Shown here: piece after piece, positions 10,915 to 20,854 of the stretch
Layout of the letters: every line of letters begins with the position of its first letter
Position numbering within the stretch: position 1 is the first letter of the stretch
Assembly (NCBI GenBank): GCA_021234155.1
Contig: JAJEKV010000075.1
Location: forward strand, 930,001-994,000
Direction: 5' to 3'
DNA: 64,000 bases
DNA from: Isoetes taiwanensis
Taxonomy: Eukaryota; Streptophyta; Lycopodiopsida; Isoetales; Isoetaceae
Made by a program: the position numbers and the translations under genes
The notes under the pieces: model-generated
The model's input: only the letters and a program-made list of their open reading frames with translations
What the model was told of the DNA's origin: nothing
Databases searched by the model: none

Positions 10915-12398
10915 CTAGGCAACGGGTTCTCCTGGCAGCTGGATGTTCAAGTTAATGCATCGATCCCATGTGTGGTGCACGACCCCACTAGCCAACGTAA
11001 CTGGACGTGGCTTAGATTTCAAGAGAGTGAGCTGCAAAGCCTCTGCCATTCTAGAGGAGGCAAAATTGTGCGTGCTGCCAGTATCCATGAGGATAATGAA
11101 GGGTTTACAGTCTACTTGGCCAACTGTGGAAATGACAGAAGGTCGATGATTGGCTTGGCTCGTTTCAATGGCAGCATAAATATGAGACTCACCTTGTATA
11201 TAGTCAGGTGCATCCTCGTCAACAGCATGATTTGGATCATTTGGATCCCCTGCACCTTTCCAATCCACTTCGGCAAGGGCGGCCTGCACAGTTTGTGTGA
11301 TGTAGGGGCATTCCTGCATACGGTGTCCCGGGGGAAAGCACCGATACGCAAGCCTTATCCCGATGTAACTGGTCGCGAGCCTCCTTGGGAATGGCTTGGA
11401 GAATGTCTTTGAAAGCCCCCATGGTGTTGATAGACTTATCTGGTACTGTAAAGGAGACTTTCTTCTCTGGTTTCTGATATCCAGTAAGGCGGGAGGCCCC
11501 GGGCTAGGTGAACGTCCCCTGTAAAGTGCATAACCCCTATTCTGACCAAAAGAAGAGGGTCGCGGTGGCTGATACTTAGGAGCGTCCTCTTCTAGGCTAA
11601 GAGCTTTAACCTCTGCTTTTGCTACTGTTTTAGGGTCTATTGCTCGAACCATCTTCCTCAAGGTAGGGGACAACCCCTCAATGTATCCCTCAACTGCTCT
11701 GCGCTCGTTTATCCATGGGACGTGCAAACGCAACCTCATGAACTCATCCGTGTAGGTTTGGACGGACAGGTTCTTCTGCTCCAGGCAACAAAAGGTCTGA
11801 ATCTGCTGATGAGCCCTAGGAACGTAATGAGACTTGAAGGCTTTAGCAAAAAATTTGTAACGGCACTTTCCTCTGGTCAACCCATGTGAGCGGGCATATC
11901 CCTTCCACCATATGCGGTAAGATTCGTGGTGGCAATCTTGCCAATGTCCTTTTCGGTCATACCATAAGATTTGTCGAATTCCTGCATCTCGTCTAGCCAA
12001 GACTCGGCATCTACTCCTGACCTGCTTTTTCCTGAGAGCTGCGCCAACTTACGGTTCTTCCAGATACTAGTGATGGCAGAGTCCACGATTTTCTGGTAAT
12101 CGTTTTTCTTAGCTTTGGCATGGTTGGCCTCGTTCTCAGAAGAATCAGACGAGTCAGAAGACTCAGAGGTGTCATCCAAGGATGAGCCGTTGCGTGCTCG
12201 CTTCGATCGAGTAGCTGTAACCGGAGCGGGTGCTGGTGCGGATGGCGGTGGCTGCTGGTTCGGTGGAACAAGAATCTCAGGCCCATATTCATGTGGTGCC
12301 AATGGTGGATTGGTTTGCAACACGTATGCTTGGAGCTCAGTAAGCTGGCGCTTCATAATGGTGAGCTCCTGTTCGGGTGTAAGACGGCCCGGTAGCAC
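10915..12398 (-). pseudogene. gag-protease region of element B
   Basis: A Pro/Ser-rich N-terminal segment (12398 to about 12120) precedes the capsid-like domain (KIVDSAITSIWKNRKLAQL, WLDEMQEFDKSYGM, YRIWWKGYARSHGLTRGK, VEGYIEGLSPTLRKMVRAI). A degraded zinc-knuckle region (AYRCFPPGHRMQECPY) follows, then the protease motif LMDTGSTHNFASSRMAEAL at about 11090-11040. A frameshift near 11950-11880 separates the first part from the second. Residue by residue it parallels the gag-protease of element A. Confidence 0.8.
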
Positions 12399-12583
12399 TG
12401 GTGTCGCCCACGGAGGGGGACGTGCACCGTCTAAGGTACAAATGAAATTGAGATAAGCACATTATGTCAGATAATTACGACAAGAGCATTGCAAAGAAAT
12501 CATTTGACATTAAGATATACATAAAACACCCAACAAAATTGAAAATTGCATTTGTACAAAAGAGAGTTAACAAAAGGATTGAT

Positions 12584-14489
12584 CTAGGGTGTTGTAAGGG
12601 GATAGAGGATCGAATAGCGGATGCTCTCCCTCATTGCGTGGACTAGTTTATATTTGGCCCAAGCCTGGATTATAGCATCCTGATACTCAAAGGTGGGGCT
12701 GATAACTAAGAGATTAAAGAAGTCGCGCATCGCGTAGTATAACTCCCAGAGGTGTTCATCGGCATCCATGAACGCTTCCTCTTTGGTGCAGTCCCAGTAT
12801 GACCAACTTCGTCGGAGCTTGAGTTGTAGGTTTTGGAAATCGTGGTCGGGGAGAATTGTGACAAGTTCCCACCCTTTTTCTGCATCGTATGGCACTTCCA
12901 ATCCTGCAACAACCCGATAATAGATATAGAATTCACAAGTCATTCATTATACTTCAAAGTCCTCAAGAAAGAGAGAGACAAGGAATATAGGAAAAACAAA
13001 TTCTTGTATTAAAAAGGGCATCAAAATTTTTGGATGCAATAATACATATATCGTAGTGGCCAAAGGCCATACTTAGTAATTCCACATATATTTAACAAGC
13101 CCGGCCCTGCATCTTGATCCATTGGTGTAGGAGGTGGTGGTGGTTGCCAATGGCGCAGTATTGTAATCCCTGGATGTGGTATAGCTACAAGAGAAGAAAC
13201 CTCTGGTGGATAAGCAGTGGCCAAAGGGGCCACCACTAGGAGCTTCATGCTCATCCACGGTGCTATGTCTGTCCCAAGGCCATAACAGCGAAGTCCCAGT
13301 GCACAAGCACATAAGTGAAAGCGCAATAAGGAAGCTTCTTATGGCCAGCTAGGGTGGACAAGGCACAGAGGTTCCACCACGATGCTTCGGCCTCTGGGGC
13401 TAGGTCTCATGACACAAGAAGGACATGTCCTTGCCGGAAGGCTGATAGGAAGAAGCGTGTGAGGTGGTTCCCCAATGTTTTGACCTCTGTTGTGACCGAG
13501 GTAGTGAGTTCCTTATCGAGGTCCATGATGACCTCTTCTTCCTTAAGCTCTTGCTTTTCCTCCTTTAGATGATTGGGGTTATGGTAGAGATCTTCCCCTT
13601 CTTCATCCGACTCGGAAGGAACATCGACCATATTGATATTTGAGACGTGAGGTCCCATGGCCGTAAAAGCTTCCTGAGGAGGCTGAGATGGAGGATCTTG
13701 AAGCATAAGATCCCTGAGCCTAAGGAGTGTGTCAGCCGGCTCAATGGTTTCTTGATGGAATTGGAGCAGCTGCTGTACCTCTGTAGGGAGCTCAACTAGC
13801 GTAAAGTCAATAAAGTCATCCATGCAATACTCAGCAAGATCATAAAGCACTTGTGCTTTAGTTCGGCCCTTCAAGCCAGCCACGACATGGTACGTCCACA
13901 TGATATCCTCCAATAGGCGGTACTCCTGCCGCTGGTGATAAATGACTGGGAGGGCGTCCAACCCAGTCAGCCGTGCCCCTTGATCTCGGTGTGGTAGCAT
14001 CTGTTATGCCAATTGCTTCCATCGAACAAAGTCATCCTCTCGGATGTACTCGTCTTCTTCCTCATTCGAGGACTCAGGTACCATGCCCGTCTCTGCCGGT
14101 AGAGTGTCATCCTCCACATACTGGTCCATAAGAATGGCCAGTGCGAAGGCCACTTCAAGGTACTGCTGGCCTTCATGTGTCACCACTGGTGGATTGCAGT
14201 CCCATCTAAGCTTGCCCTTAAGAACATCATATGCATGAGTGTCTACTCCCAACATCTCCCTCACTATAGCTCTCTCTAGGTAGAGCTGAGGCGGATCCCC
14301 TAAGGGAATGCAAAGAGGAAGCATCTCTTGAGTAGAAAACTCAAGGAAGCCTGCATAGTCAGGATGGCTCTGCATGTTGGCCATGAGGTCTATCTTCTGG
14401 AGCAGAAAGAGTTGTAGAAGATCAAAGGGAACCTGGGAGTCCCAATGCTCTCTGTCCTGGTACCATTGGAGCAGGGTTGGGGTCGTCAT
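12584..14489 (-). pseudogene. extra ORF upstream of gag, unknown function (element B)
   Basis: From ATG at 14489 one frame stays open to 13407 except for a single TAA at 14004-14006, giving about 360 residues; further segments at 13326-13021 and 12943-12584 change frame. The protein is Leu- and acidic-rich, with a strongly acidic Ser/Glu stretch at about 14090-14020 and a second Glu/Lys-rich tract at about 13610-13510. A 'VVAGL' segment preceded by aromatic residues occurs twice (about 13890 and 12910). No domain is recognised. Location and general plan match the upstream ORF of element A. Confidence 0.5.
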
Positions 14490-14581
14490 TGGAGCTGTAG
14501 ACGTGGAGGAGGAAGAAGGAACAAGATAAGCAAGAGATAAGAAATGAAACCCTAAAGGTCTTAACGTACCTTTTTACTTTT

Positions 14582-14597
14582 ATGCTGACGTCAGCAT
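14582..14597. promoter_or_regulatory. 16-bp perfect palindrome with TGACGTCA core
   Basis: ATGCTGACGTCAGCAT is its own reverse complement. TGACGTCA is the palindromic site bound by plant TGA-type and other bZIP factors. It lies about 95 bp upstream of the first ATG of element B's coding region, so it could be a promoter element of that retroelement, whose transcription would run leftwards. Binding is an inference. Confidence 0.4.
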
Positions 14598-14599
14598 CA

Positions 14600-15190
14600 G
14601 TATTTAAATAATTATTGAAATTATTTATTATAATTATCTTCCTATATATATGATTACTAGCAAAATAAAAAGAACTTTTCAGGCAAAAAAAATTCCAAAA
14701 AAAAAAGTTTTCAGGCTAAGAAATTACATTAGGAATCGGAAAGTTGGCCGCTACAAAGGAAGCTATGGCGGCGCTGTAAGCGATGCCACAAGGAACCGTA
14801 AACTCGAAATTACTTGTAATAAACAATTAGGGAATATTCAAGGAATTTTCCCAAATGGCGGTTTATGGCTAGAGCTACCATCACAAAATGTGATGGCGTT
14901 GGGGGTAATTAACCCATCTAAATAAGATACACATCAAATAGGTCTCCAAAGGAAAACTTGAGTGGGCATGGAAGTGAGCCATGCCATTAAAATGGATAGA
15001 TAGTAGCTTCGAATACCACAAATTAAATTATGAAGGCCTTCGAAAATTAAATTTGAAGGCCTTGATCTCGACAACAAACAAAAATATAAGACAAGCAAAA
15101 AAGAATAAGCATCACAGTGCTAGGTATGTTCGCCGGTCGAGAGAGTGAAAGTTTATTCATGATTTGGAGCTCCAGTTTCGTTTGTTTACC
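14600..15190. other. A+T-rich spacer / GnTII upstream region
   Basis: It contains A-rich stretches near 14640-14710 but no gene and no clear TATA box at a supportable distance from the GnTII start. The upstream LTR of element B might have been expected at about 14.5-15 kb, but no LTR ends were recognised. Confidence 0.4.
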
Positions 15191-16492
15191 ATGGATAAAA
15201 GTCGTTCCCGGCTTGATGAACGCAGGTTACGTGTTATATTTCTGTTTGTATTTCTGCAAATGATCATTCTACCCAGCATTATACTATACATGTCCTTCAG
15301 AGATGGCCCCTTTAACCATCCTAGAAGTTTTTACGAGCCCTCAGGGTCTCAGTTTGAAGCAGTCGACTGTAGAACAAAATTTTCAAACCGTCTTTTAAAA
15401 GCCTCAGAACGAGTTCACGTACCATATAGAACCAGCCTTTCTTTGGAGGTAGAAAGGAAGAATCTTAGGCCTCATCATAACTGTGAACTGTATCCACAGC
15501 TTAAGAATGACAGATTGATACTTGTCCTTTATGTGCATAACAGACCACAATATCTGAGCATTGTTGTGGAGTCCCTTTCTAGGGTTGTTGGGATCAATGA
15601 AACATTGTTGATCATCAGTCATGATGGGTATTACAGTGAGATGAATCAGATTGTGGAAAACATTAAGTTTTGTCGAGTGAAACAGATATATTTTCCTTTC
15701 TCCCCCCATCTTTTCCCTGCATCATTCCCAGGAATATCACCAGGGGACTGCTCAGAAAAGCAAAACCCTATAACAGATAAATGTCAGGGTAATGCTGACC
15801 AGTATGGCAACCATAGAAGTCCATGGATAGTTTCTTTAAAGCATCACTGGTGGTGGATGATGAATACTGTCTGGAATGGATTGGAAGAAACTCAAGGTTA
15901 CAACAAGCCAATAATATTCATAGAAGAAGATCATTATTTGTATCCAAGTGCCTACAGAAATATCCAGATGCTTTATCATTTGATGAGCAAAAAGTGTCCA
16001 GAATGCCTGGCAATCAACCTTGCCCCGGCTAATGTCAACTCAAGAGGGGAAAACACTGAGTACCTTTATGTTGAAAGGATTGGTAACATTGGATATGCTT
16101 TCAATCGCAGTGTATGGGAAAGAGTTCATAATAGTTCCAAACAATTCTGCTATTTTGATGATTACAATTGGGACTCAACTATGCTTAAGTCTGTGTACCC
16201 TTCTTGGGGCATTGAACCCTACACTTTGCGCGGCCCAAGAAGTAGTGCAGTTCACTTTGGTACTTGTGGCCTGCATGAAGGACAAACAACTGCTGGACCT
16301 GTTAACTGTTCTGATGATCGTGTGTATATACCACCTGTAGATACGTCAGACGAAGTTATTAGTGTATATGGTAACTGGAAAATTGTGAAGCACAGAATCC
16401 ATCAGATTGCTGATCGTGCTACTGGCTATGGAGGATGGGGTGATGAGAGAGATCATCGCTTGTGTCTTGATTTTGCATCAATGTACAGATGA
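15191..16492 (+). CDS. MGAT2: alpha-1,6-mannosyl-glycoprotein 2-beta-N-acetylglucosaminyltransferase (GnTII)
   Basis: This intronless ORF of 433 aa matches the plant GnTII family in length and sequence. The enzyme transfers GlcNAc from UDP-GlcNAc in beta-1,2 linkage to the alpha-1,6 mannose arm of N-glycans in the Golgi, after GnTI and mannosidase II. A short basic cytosolic tail (MDKSRSRLDERRLR) is followed by a signal-anchor helix (about residues 14-35), then a stem and the luminal catalytic domain. The metal/nucleotide-binding acidic motif is E245-E246-D247-H248 (IFIEEDHYLYP). Other family landmarks are LVLYVHNRPQYL, ISHDGYYSEM, LKHHWWWMMN and GNIGYAFNRSVW. The start chosen is the ATG at 15191; the same frame runs open upstream to 15164 but has no other ATG. 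No frameshift or stop is seen, so it looks functional. It is the only intact gene in the first 50 kb and is flanked by retroelement debris. Confidence 0.95.
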   Translation: MDKSRSRLDERRLRVIFLFVFLQMIILPSIILYMSFRDGPFNHPRSFYEPSGSQFEAVDCRTKFSNRLLKASERVHVPYRTSLSLEVERKNLRPHHNCELYPQLKNDRLILVLYVHNRPQYLSIVVESLSRVVGINETLLIISHDGYYSEMNQIVENIKFCRVKQIYFPFSPHLFPASFPGISPGDCSEKQNPITDKCQGNADQYGNHRSPWIVSLKHHWWWMMNTVWNGLEETQGYNKPIIFIEEDHYLYPSAYRNIQMLYHLMSKKCPECLAINLAPANVNSRGENTEYLYVERIGNIGYAFNRSVWERVHNSSKQFCYFDDYNWDSTMLKSVYPSWGIEPYTLRGPRSSAVHFGTCGLHEGQTTAGPVNCSDDRVYIPPVDTSDEVISVYGNWKIVKHRIHQIADRATGYGGWGDERDHRLCLDFASMYR

Positions 16493-16867
16493 TCTCAAGT
16501 TGTTTCTGCAGATAGGAATTTTGTTACCTTCAACTTTTGCTGACTCTGAGGATGCAATTTGCAACTCCACTATGGTATTATTAACCAGTTGTTTTTGAAA
16601 AATTGCTTGAATTCTTATTTGGATGTTATTGACTCTCCGGTCATGCCAAATATTAAAGTTGTAAGAAATGGATGAAATTCAACAGCCTCTGATCTCCCAT
16701 AAGCAAACCCTGTAACTATTATTATGGTTCGAATCACCTTTCAAATAATCATGTACCGGGAAGGTAGCCATAATAATTACTCTTGAAGCTGGTTCTAGAC
16801 CTTAGATCCATTGGCTGAAAAAGCCAGCGTCTTTAGCAAAGTAATAAGCTTTCTTAGAAAGATTATA
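16493..16867 (+). other. GnTII 3' flank
   Basis: A+T-rich sequence that presumably includes the 3' untranslated region. No further exon is needed, because the ORF already reaches the expected family length. Confidence 0.5.
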
Positions 16868-17712
16868 GGGAAAACTACCAAAATGCCCCTGTGAGGTTAT
16901 GTAATTACCAAACTGCCCTTATGAGTTTGAAAATTACGAAAATGCTCCTGGCTCAAATAAATACACTATATAAAATAAACATACAAACAAATTATTAATT
17001 TGCCCCTACACACCAAAACTATCAAAATACCTTTACACACCAAACTTAATTACCAAAATGCCATTACATATCAATTTTGATCAATTTAAACCAAACTAAT
17101 CACCAAAATGCCCTACACACCAAACTTGATTACCAAAATACCATACCAAACTTAATAATCAAAATGCCCATTGCCCATATATACATATCCCACTCAATCT
17201 ATACTAAATGCCTCAAGAATAGAAGTTTAAATTCAACAAAGAGATTACAGAATTCACAATGATCACTGAATTGGAGCCCTACAACTGCATGCATTGTGTC
17301 TCTTCCATTACACCTTCCGTAAAGATATTCCTCTTGTCTACATCTTCTTCTTACGTTTAGGTTTTGGACATCCAAGAGGTCTGCATGTGGCTGGTGCTAA
17401 CATGCCTCCAATAGCATCATCTTGCGCTAAAACCACAAGAAACACCGGCTCCTTGTAAGTGTCACAACAAGACTGTGTAGGGGCATTTTAGTAATTAAGT
17501 TTGACGTATACGGCATTTTAGTAATTAAGTTTGGTGTGTAGGGGTATTTTGTTAATTAAGTTTGGTGTGTAGGGGCAAATTGATAATTTATTTATATATT
17601 CTAAGTCAGGCATTTTGGTAATTTTGAAACTCATAAGATTTTGGTAAGTACAAACTCATAGGGACATTTTTTGTTATACAGTGCATTTTGGTAATTCCTT
17701 AAGTTATACAGT
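16868..17712. mobile_element. fold-back (inverted-repeat) element with 'taccaaaatgccc' arms
   Basis: The left arm (about 16868-17170) and right arm (about 17478-17712) are imperfect reverse complements. Both are built from short direct repeats of the type 'acaccaaacttaattaccaaaatgcc'. The outer parts also pair: 'cttatgagtttgaaaattac' on the left matches 'ttttgaaactcataag' on the right. About 300 bp of unrelated sequence lies between. No ORF or transposase is present, so it resembles a non-autonomous fold-back transposon. Target duplication was not determined. Confidence 0.7.
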
Positions 17713-18108
17713 GCATCAAAACATAGACATAACACATTATCAAGCATCAAAAACATCGACAGACTTCTATCATTACAAAAGGGTACATATACATCATACA
17801 TCTGTATAACTACAGACGTCTATATTGCAGATTTTACCCCAATAAAGACAAGCTTATTGCTCCATATCAAGAACATGCAATGTCTATCAGAAGCCAAAAT
17901 TAGGAAAACACATTGCCACATTTCTATAATAGTCATTTTCATTTTATATGATTGAAAAAGAGAAAGACGTTGAGAACGTTTGAGGACAGTTATCGTGAAA
18001 ACAAAGCATTTTCTTTCTTTTCTTTTTGGGTTGCCTGAAGGGACTACCCTAGGTGATGTTGTGTAGTTCATGGGATATTCTGTGAATATATAGAATTAAT
18101 GGTTTAGG
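17713..18108. other. spacer without gene
   Basis: Nothing supportable beyond short chance ORFs and A+T-rich sequence. Confidence 0.4.
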
Positions 18109-18434
18109 GTGCTTTCCCATGGGCAGAAAACCTCAGGTGTCCTGAAGGTCTGGTCTGCTATTCCGATATTCCCATGAGCTAAGAACCTGAGTGTCTGAGG
18201 TTAAGAGCCTCATTTGGAAAGTAATCCCAACGATTACTTTTGGACCTGGGTCTGACCTCATCCAGGTCCGTCCGTCTGTCCATGGTTCCTGAAGGTCTGG
18301 TCTGCTATTCCGATGTTCCCATGAGCTAAGAACCTGAGTGGCTGAGGTTAAGAACCTCATTTGGAAAGTAATCTCGACGATTACTTTTGGACCTGGGTCT
18401 GGCCTCATCCAGGTCCATCCGTCCATGGGAAAGC
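18109..18434. mobile_element. small TIR-bounded element with internal 147-bp tandem duplication
   Basis: The termini GCTTTCCCATGG (18109-18120) and CCATGGGAAAGC (18423-18434) are perfect 12-bp inverted repeats. Between them a segment beginning 'cctgaaggtctggtctgc' occurs at 18141 and again at 18288, a tandem duplication of 147 bp with about 95% identity. There is no coding capacity. It looks like a MITE-type element that has duplicated its core. Flanking target duplications are not obvious. Confidence 0.6.
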
Positions 18435-18435
18435 A

Positions 18436-19005
18436 TGCTTAGATGGAATAGTTGAAAGGAATGAGCGGAGTATATGCAAAAAAAGATGCTGAATTCAACG
18501 TTTGTTGCCTAATCGGGCTAGAAGGGATATCCCACGGATGTGCTAGGAACTATCCGTGTGCATGGATGGCTGGGATTGCTCTAAGGATATGGTTCAATCT
18601 CCATCCTTGCCCAAAAAGGACTTATAGAATGACCCTCCTCTCCCCCCCCCGGTTGAAGAAAAGTGCAAGCTGAAAACTGAATGCAACGTTTGATAAAGGT
18701 AAGAGGGCACTAACATCTACGCAACTTGCATACTACGATAAAGCATAGCATGGAATCCAGGGCAGAGAATTTATAACTTACGAGAAACATTCAAGAAATA
18801 GGACTACAGTGCTTGGTTTGCCAGATAATTAGAGGCCATTATTGCCTTTGGTAACGTCTACTGCCACCTCAATTACATTAATTGTAGGCATATGTCCTTT
18901 CACTCACTTATATCATTCAAATTCTATTGGAAATCCAGGCTAGTACGTGAAATATGATGCAACATAGACATGACGTGAAAAATTAGGATTGCAAAAGGCT
19001 GGAAG
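18436..19005. other. spacer without gene
   Basis: No supportable feature. A C-run lies near 18640-18650. Sequence similar to LINE coding begins at about 19006. Confidence 0.4.
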
Positions 19006-19426
19006 TTGAAGGCTAAGATAAAAGAAATTAAGGAAGATGAGATATGTAATTCTAGTTATTTCTTCATCAAAGCCAGAGCACGGGTTAAAAAAACCCAGGT
19101 TTATGAAGTTAAGATAGATGACAATACTGTCTCTAGTGATGATAATCTCAAGAAGGATGATGTGAAGTATTTTACAAACATTATGGGTACTATTAAAGAT
19201 GCCAATTCTAATCTTATGGATACTTTTATTAATCTAGACAATAAGGTCAGTAACCAACATAACCTCTCTCTTACTAAGCTTTTCGGGAATATTGAGCTCT
19301 TGTAGCTTGTTAAGGAGATGGAGAATGGCAAAACCCCTAGTCTAGATGGACTTCCTGCAGACCTTTTCAAGAAGACTTGGACTCTGCTTGAGGGCTATAT
19401 TACTTGTGTGGCCAGTGAGTTCAGAT

Positions 19427-20854
19427 AGATAGATAGAAATTTTAGCGTCCGCGAGAACCCAATCGGGTTATGGGACCCAATACAAAAGATGGGGCGTAAG
19501 CCCGATAACAGTAGCAAAAGAAGCAAAGAATATCAACATAACAAAAACGCAACAAAAATACTTATAAGTAGCTAAGCATGTGAACGTGCGCTAAATGAAC
19601 CCAAACCATGGGTTCTGAGGCCACTGGTCTCGGATGATTGCTGTACCTCCCCGATACACTGCCCACTTCTGCTGCAACCTAGCCTCTCGCACTTTACACA
19701 ATTCCTGTCGTCGCCTGGTCAGCTGGAGCGGAGAGAGATCCTCTTGAACCGAGAAGTAGGTGTCTTTTAGATGACTTCCGTGCTGAAGGACATACAGCCT
19801 GTCCTGTGGGCTATTGAACTGCACGGCGATATGGCGAGGCCGGTCTGGTCTCTGAGCCCCAACCCTGCGTGCTGTAACAATGGCGGGCCTCTGAATGTGC
19901 ATAACATCTGTGACGAAATTAGCTGCCTGTTCTACATCCAAGGCGGGATTTGCCTCTGGCACACCCACAATGCGCAAATTCAAGCTTCTATCCACCGCTG
20001 TCTGAGAAAATTCTGCTGCATGCGTGCTCCCATGATCCTTATCCGGCATGGCATTATGATCCTGTGCTTGCGTGCCACCTTGATCCTTATCTGTCATCTC
20101 CACATCGGTATCCCTATGAGCCTCTGTTTGCACCCCCTCGTCAGCAGTGCATGTGCTCTCGAGGGTCTGGGTTTCAGCATCAGTATAGAATTTGGGGCAA
20201 GAGGAGGGAAGTGACTGCGAGGTCCCTGCTTCCAAGATGGCAGAGAAGCAAATTTAGCATCTGGAACAAAAACTTACCTTCGAAGGAAATCGTTGGGCGT
20301 TCTGCAAGATGTCCAAAAGAAGATGCTGGTCTGAAATCTATGTGCTGGGGTGTAGGAATGAAGAGGATGCTGCTGTACTATGCTGCCAGTGGGCCAGGGG
20401 TAATGCTCCAGGTGAATCAGGGGAGCGCAGATCCTGGATAGATCAAGGCCAATATCAAAGAAATAGAAGAGACTTACAGTGCCCCAAGGGTGGATGCCAG
20501 GATGGGCAAAGCAACGAACTGCTTATGGAGCCAATACTGAATTTCTGCCAAACCCTTGATGCCCTTGTTAAACCCTCATCTGCATCTGTAAGGAACCCAA
20601 GAAGAGATCGAATCCAGCCAGAAGTACTGTGCAAAAAAGAAGAGGTCAATCACGACTGGTCGCCTGCCATGATGTTGCAAAGGAAGCTCAGGCACTGGAT
20701 TGGATCGATGCTGTATAGAGCAACCTAGAGCAACCGATGCTGTCGGGGAAACCATGCATGGCTGCCGAATCTTGTGTCTGGAGGCTAGTTCCTAAAGAGA
20801 GTTCAGGGATGCAGAACGTATGCTACCGAGGCGGATCTGCTACCAGAAAGAGAA
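19427..20854 (-). mobile_element. nested retroelement fragment inserted in LINE RT
   Basis: The colinear LINE RT reading stops at about 19425 and resumes at about 20855, so the intervening 1.4 kb is an insertion. On the reverse strand it carries an L1-ORF1p-like ORF (19591-20235). On the plus strand it begins with a short GATA run (about 19427-19437), which would be a simple-sequence tail at the 3' end of a reverse-strand LINE. The string AGTTC flanks both sides (about 19420 and 20852) and could be a target duplication; this is tentative. Confidence 0.5.
19591..20235 (-). CDS. LINE ORF1p-like protein with RRM and C-terminal domain
   Basis: A 214-aa reverse-strand ORF starts with ATG at 20235. 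Residues 1-80 are acidic and Thr/Gln-rich. Residues about 82-150 resemble the RNA-recognition domain of L1 ORF1p (RSLNLRIVGVPEA, TARRVGAQRPDRPRHIAVQF). Residues about 160-205 resemble the ORF1p C-terminal domain (DTYFSVQEDLSPLQL, KVREARLQQKWAVYRGG). ORF1p binds LINE RNA during retrotransposition. Many plant L1 elements instead carry a zinc-knuckle ORF1, like the LINE at 33-40 kb in this window, so two ORF1 types coexist here. The ORF lacks an upstream coiled coil and its ORF2, so it is a fragment. Confidence 0.6.
   Translation of the reverse strand: MEAGTSQSLPSSCPKFYTDAETQTLESTCTADEGVQTEAHRDTDVEMTDKDQGGTQAQDHNAMPDKDHGSTHAAEFSQTAVDRSLNLRIVGVPEANPALDVEQAANFVTDVMHIQRPAIVTARRVGAQRPDRPRHIAVQFNSPQDRLYVLQHGSHLKDTYFSVQEDLSPLQLTRRRQELCKVREARLQQKWAVYRGGTAIIRDQWPQNPWFGFI

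Larger units (their letters stand above)
10132..14489 (-). mobile_element. truncated Ty3/gypsy chromovirus-like element B
   Basis: Read from right to left it holds an extra coding region (14489-12584), gag (12398 to about 11300), protease (about 11170-10915), the pre-RT linker (10656-10456) and the start of reverse transcriptase (10393-10130). It is cut inside RT at the junction with element A. It is the same lineage as element A but clearly diverged, so the two are separate insertions rather than one inverted copy. LTRs were not found. Confidence 0.75.

Noticed and set aside
15404-15709. Reverse-strand ORF inside GnTII
   Set aside because: Shadow of the GnTII coding frame.
18133-18426. 97-codon reverse ORF with two similar halves
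   Set aside because: Produced by the 147-bp tandem duplication (147 is divisible by 3, so the frame repeats); no protein family.
20309-20728. 139-codon plus-strand ORF
   Set aside because: Lies antisense in the nested LINE fragment; composition irregular and no domain.
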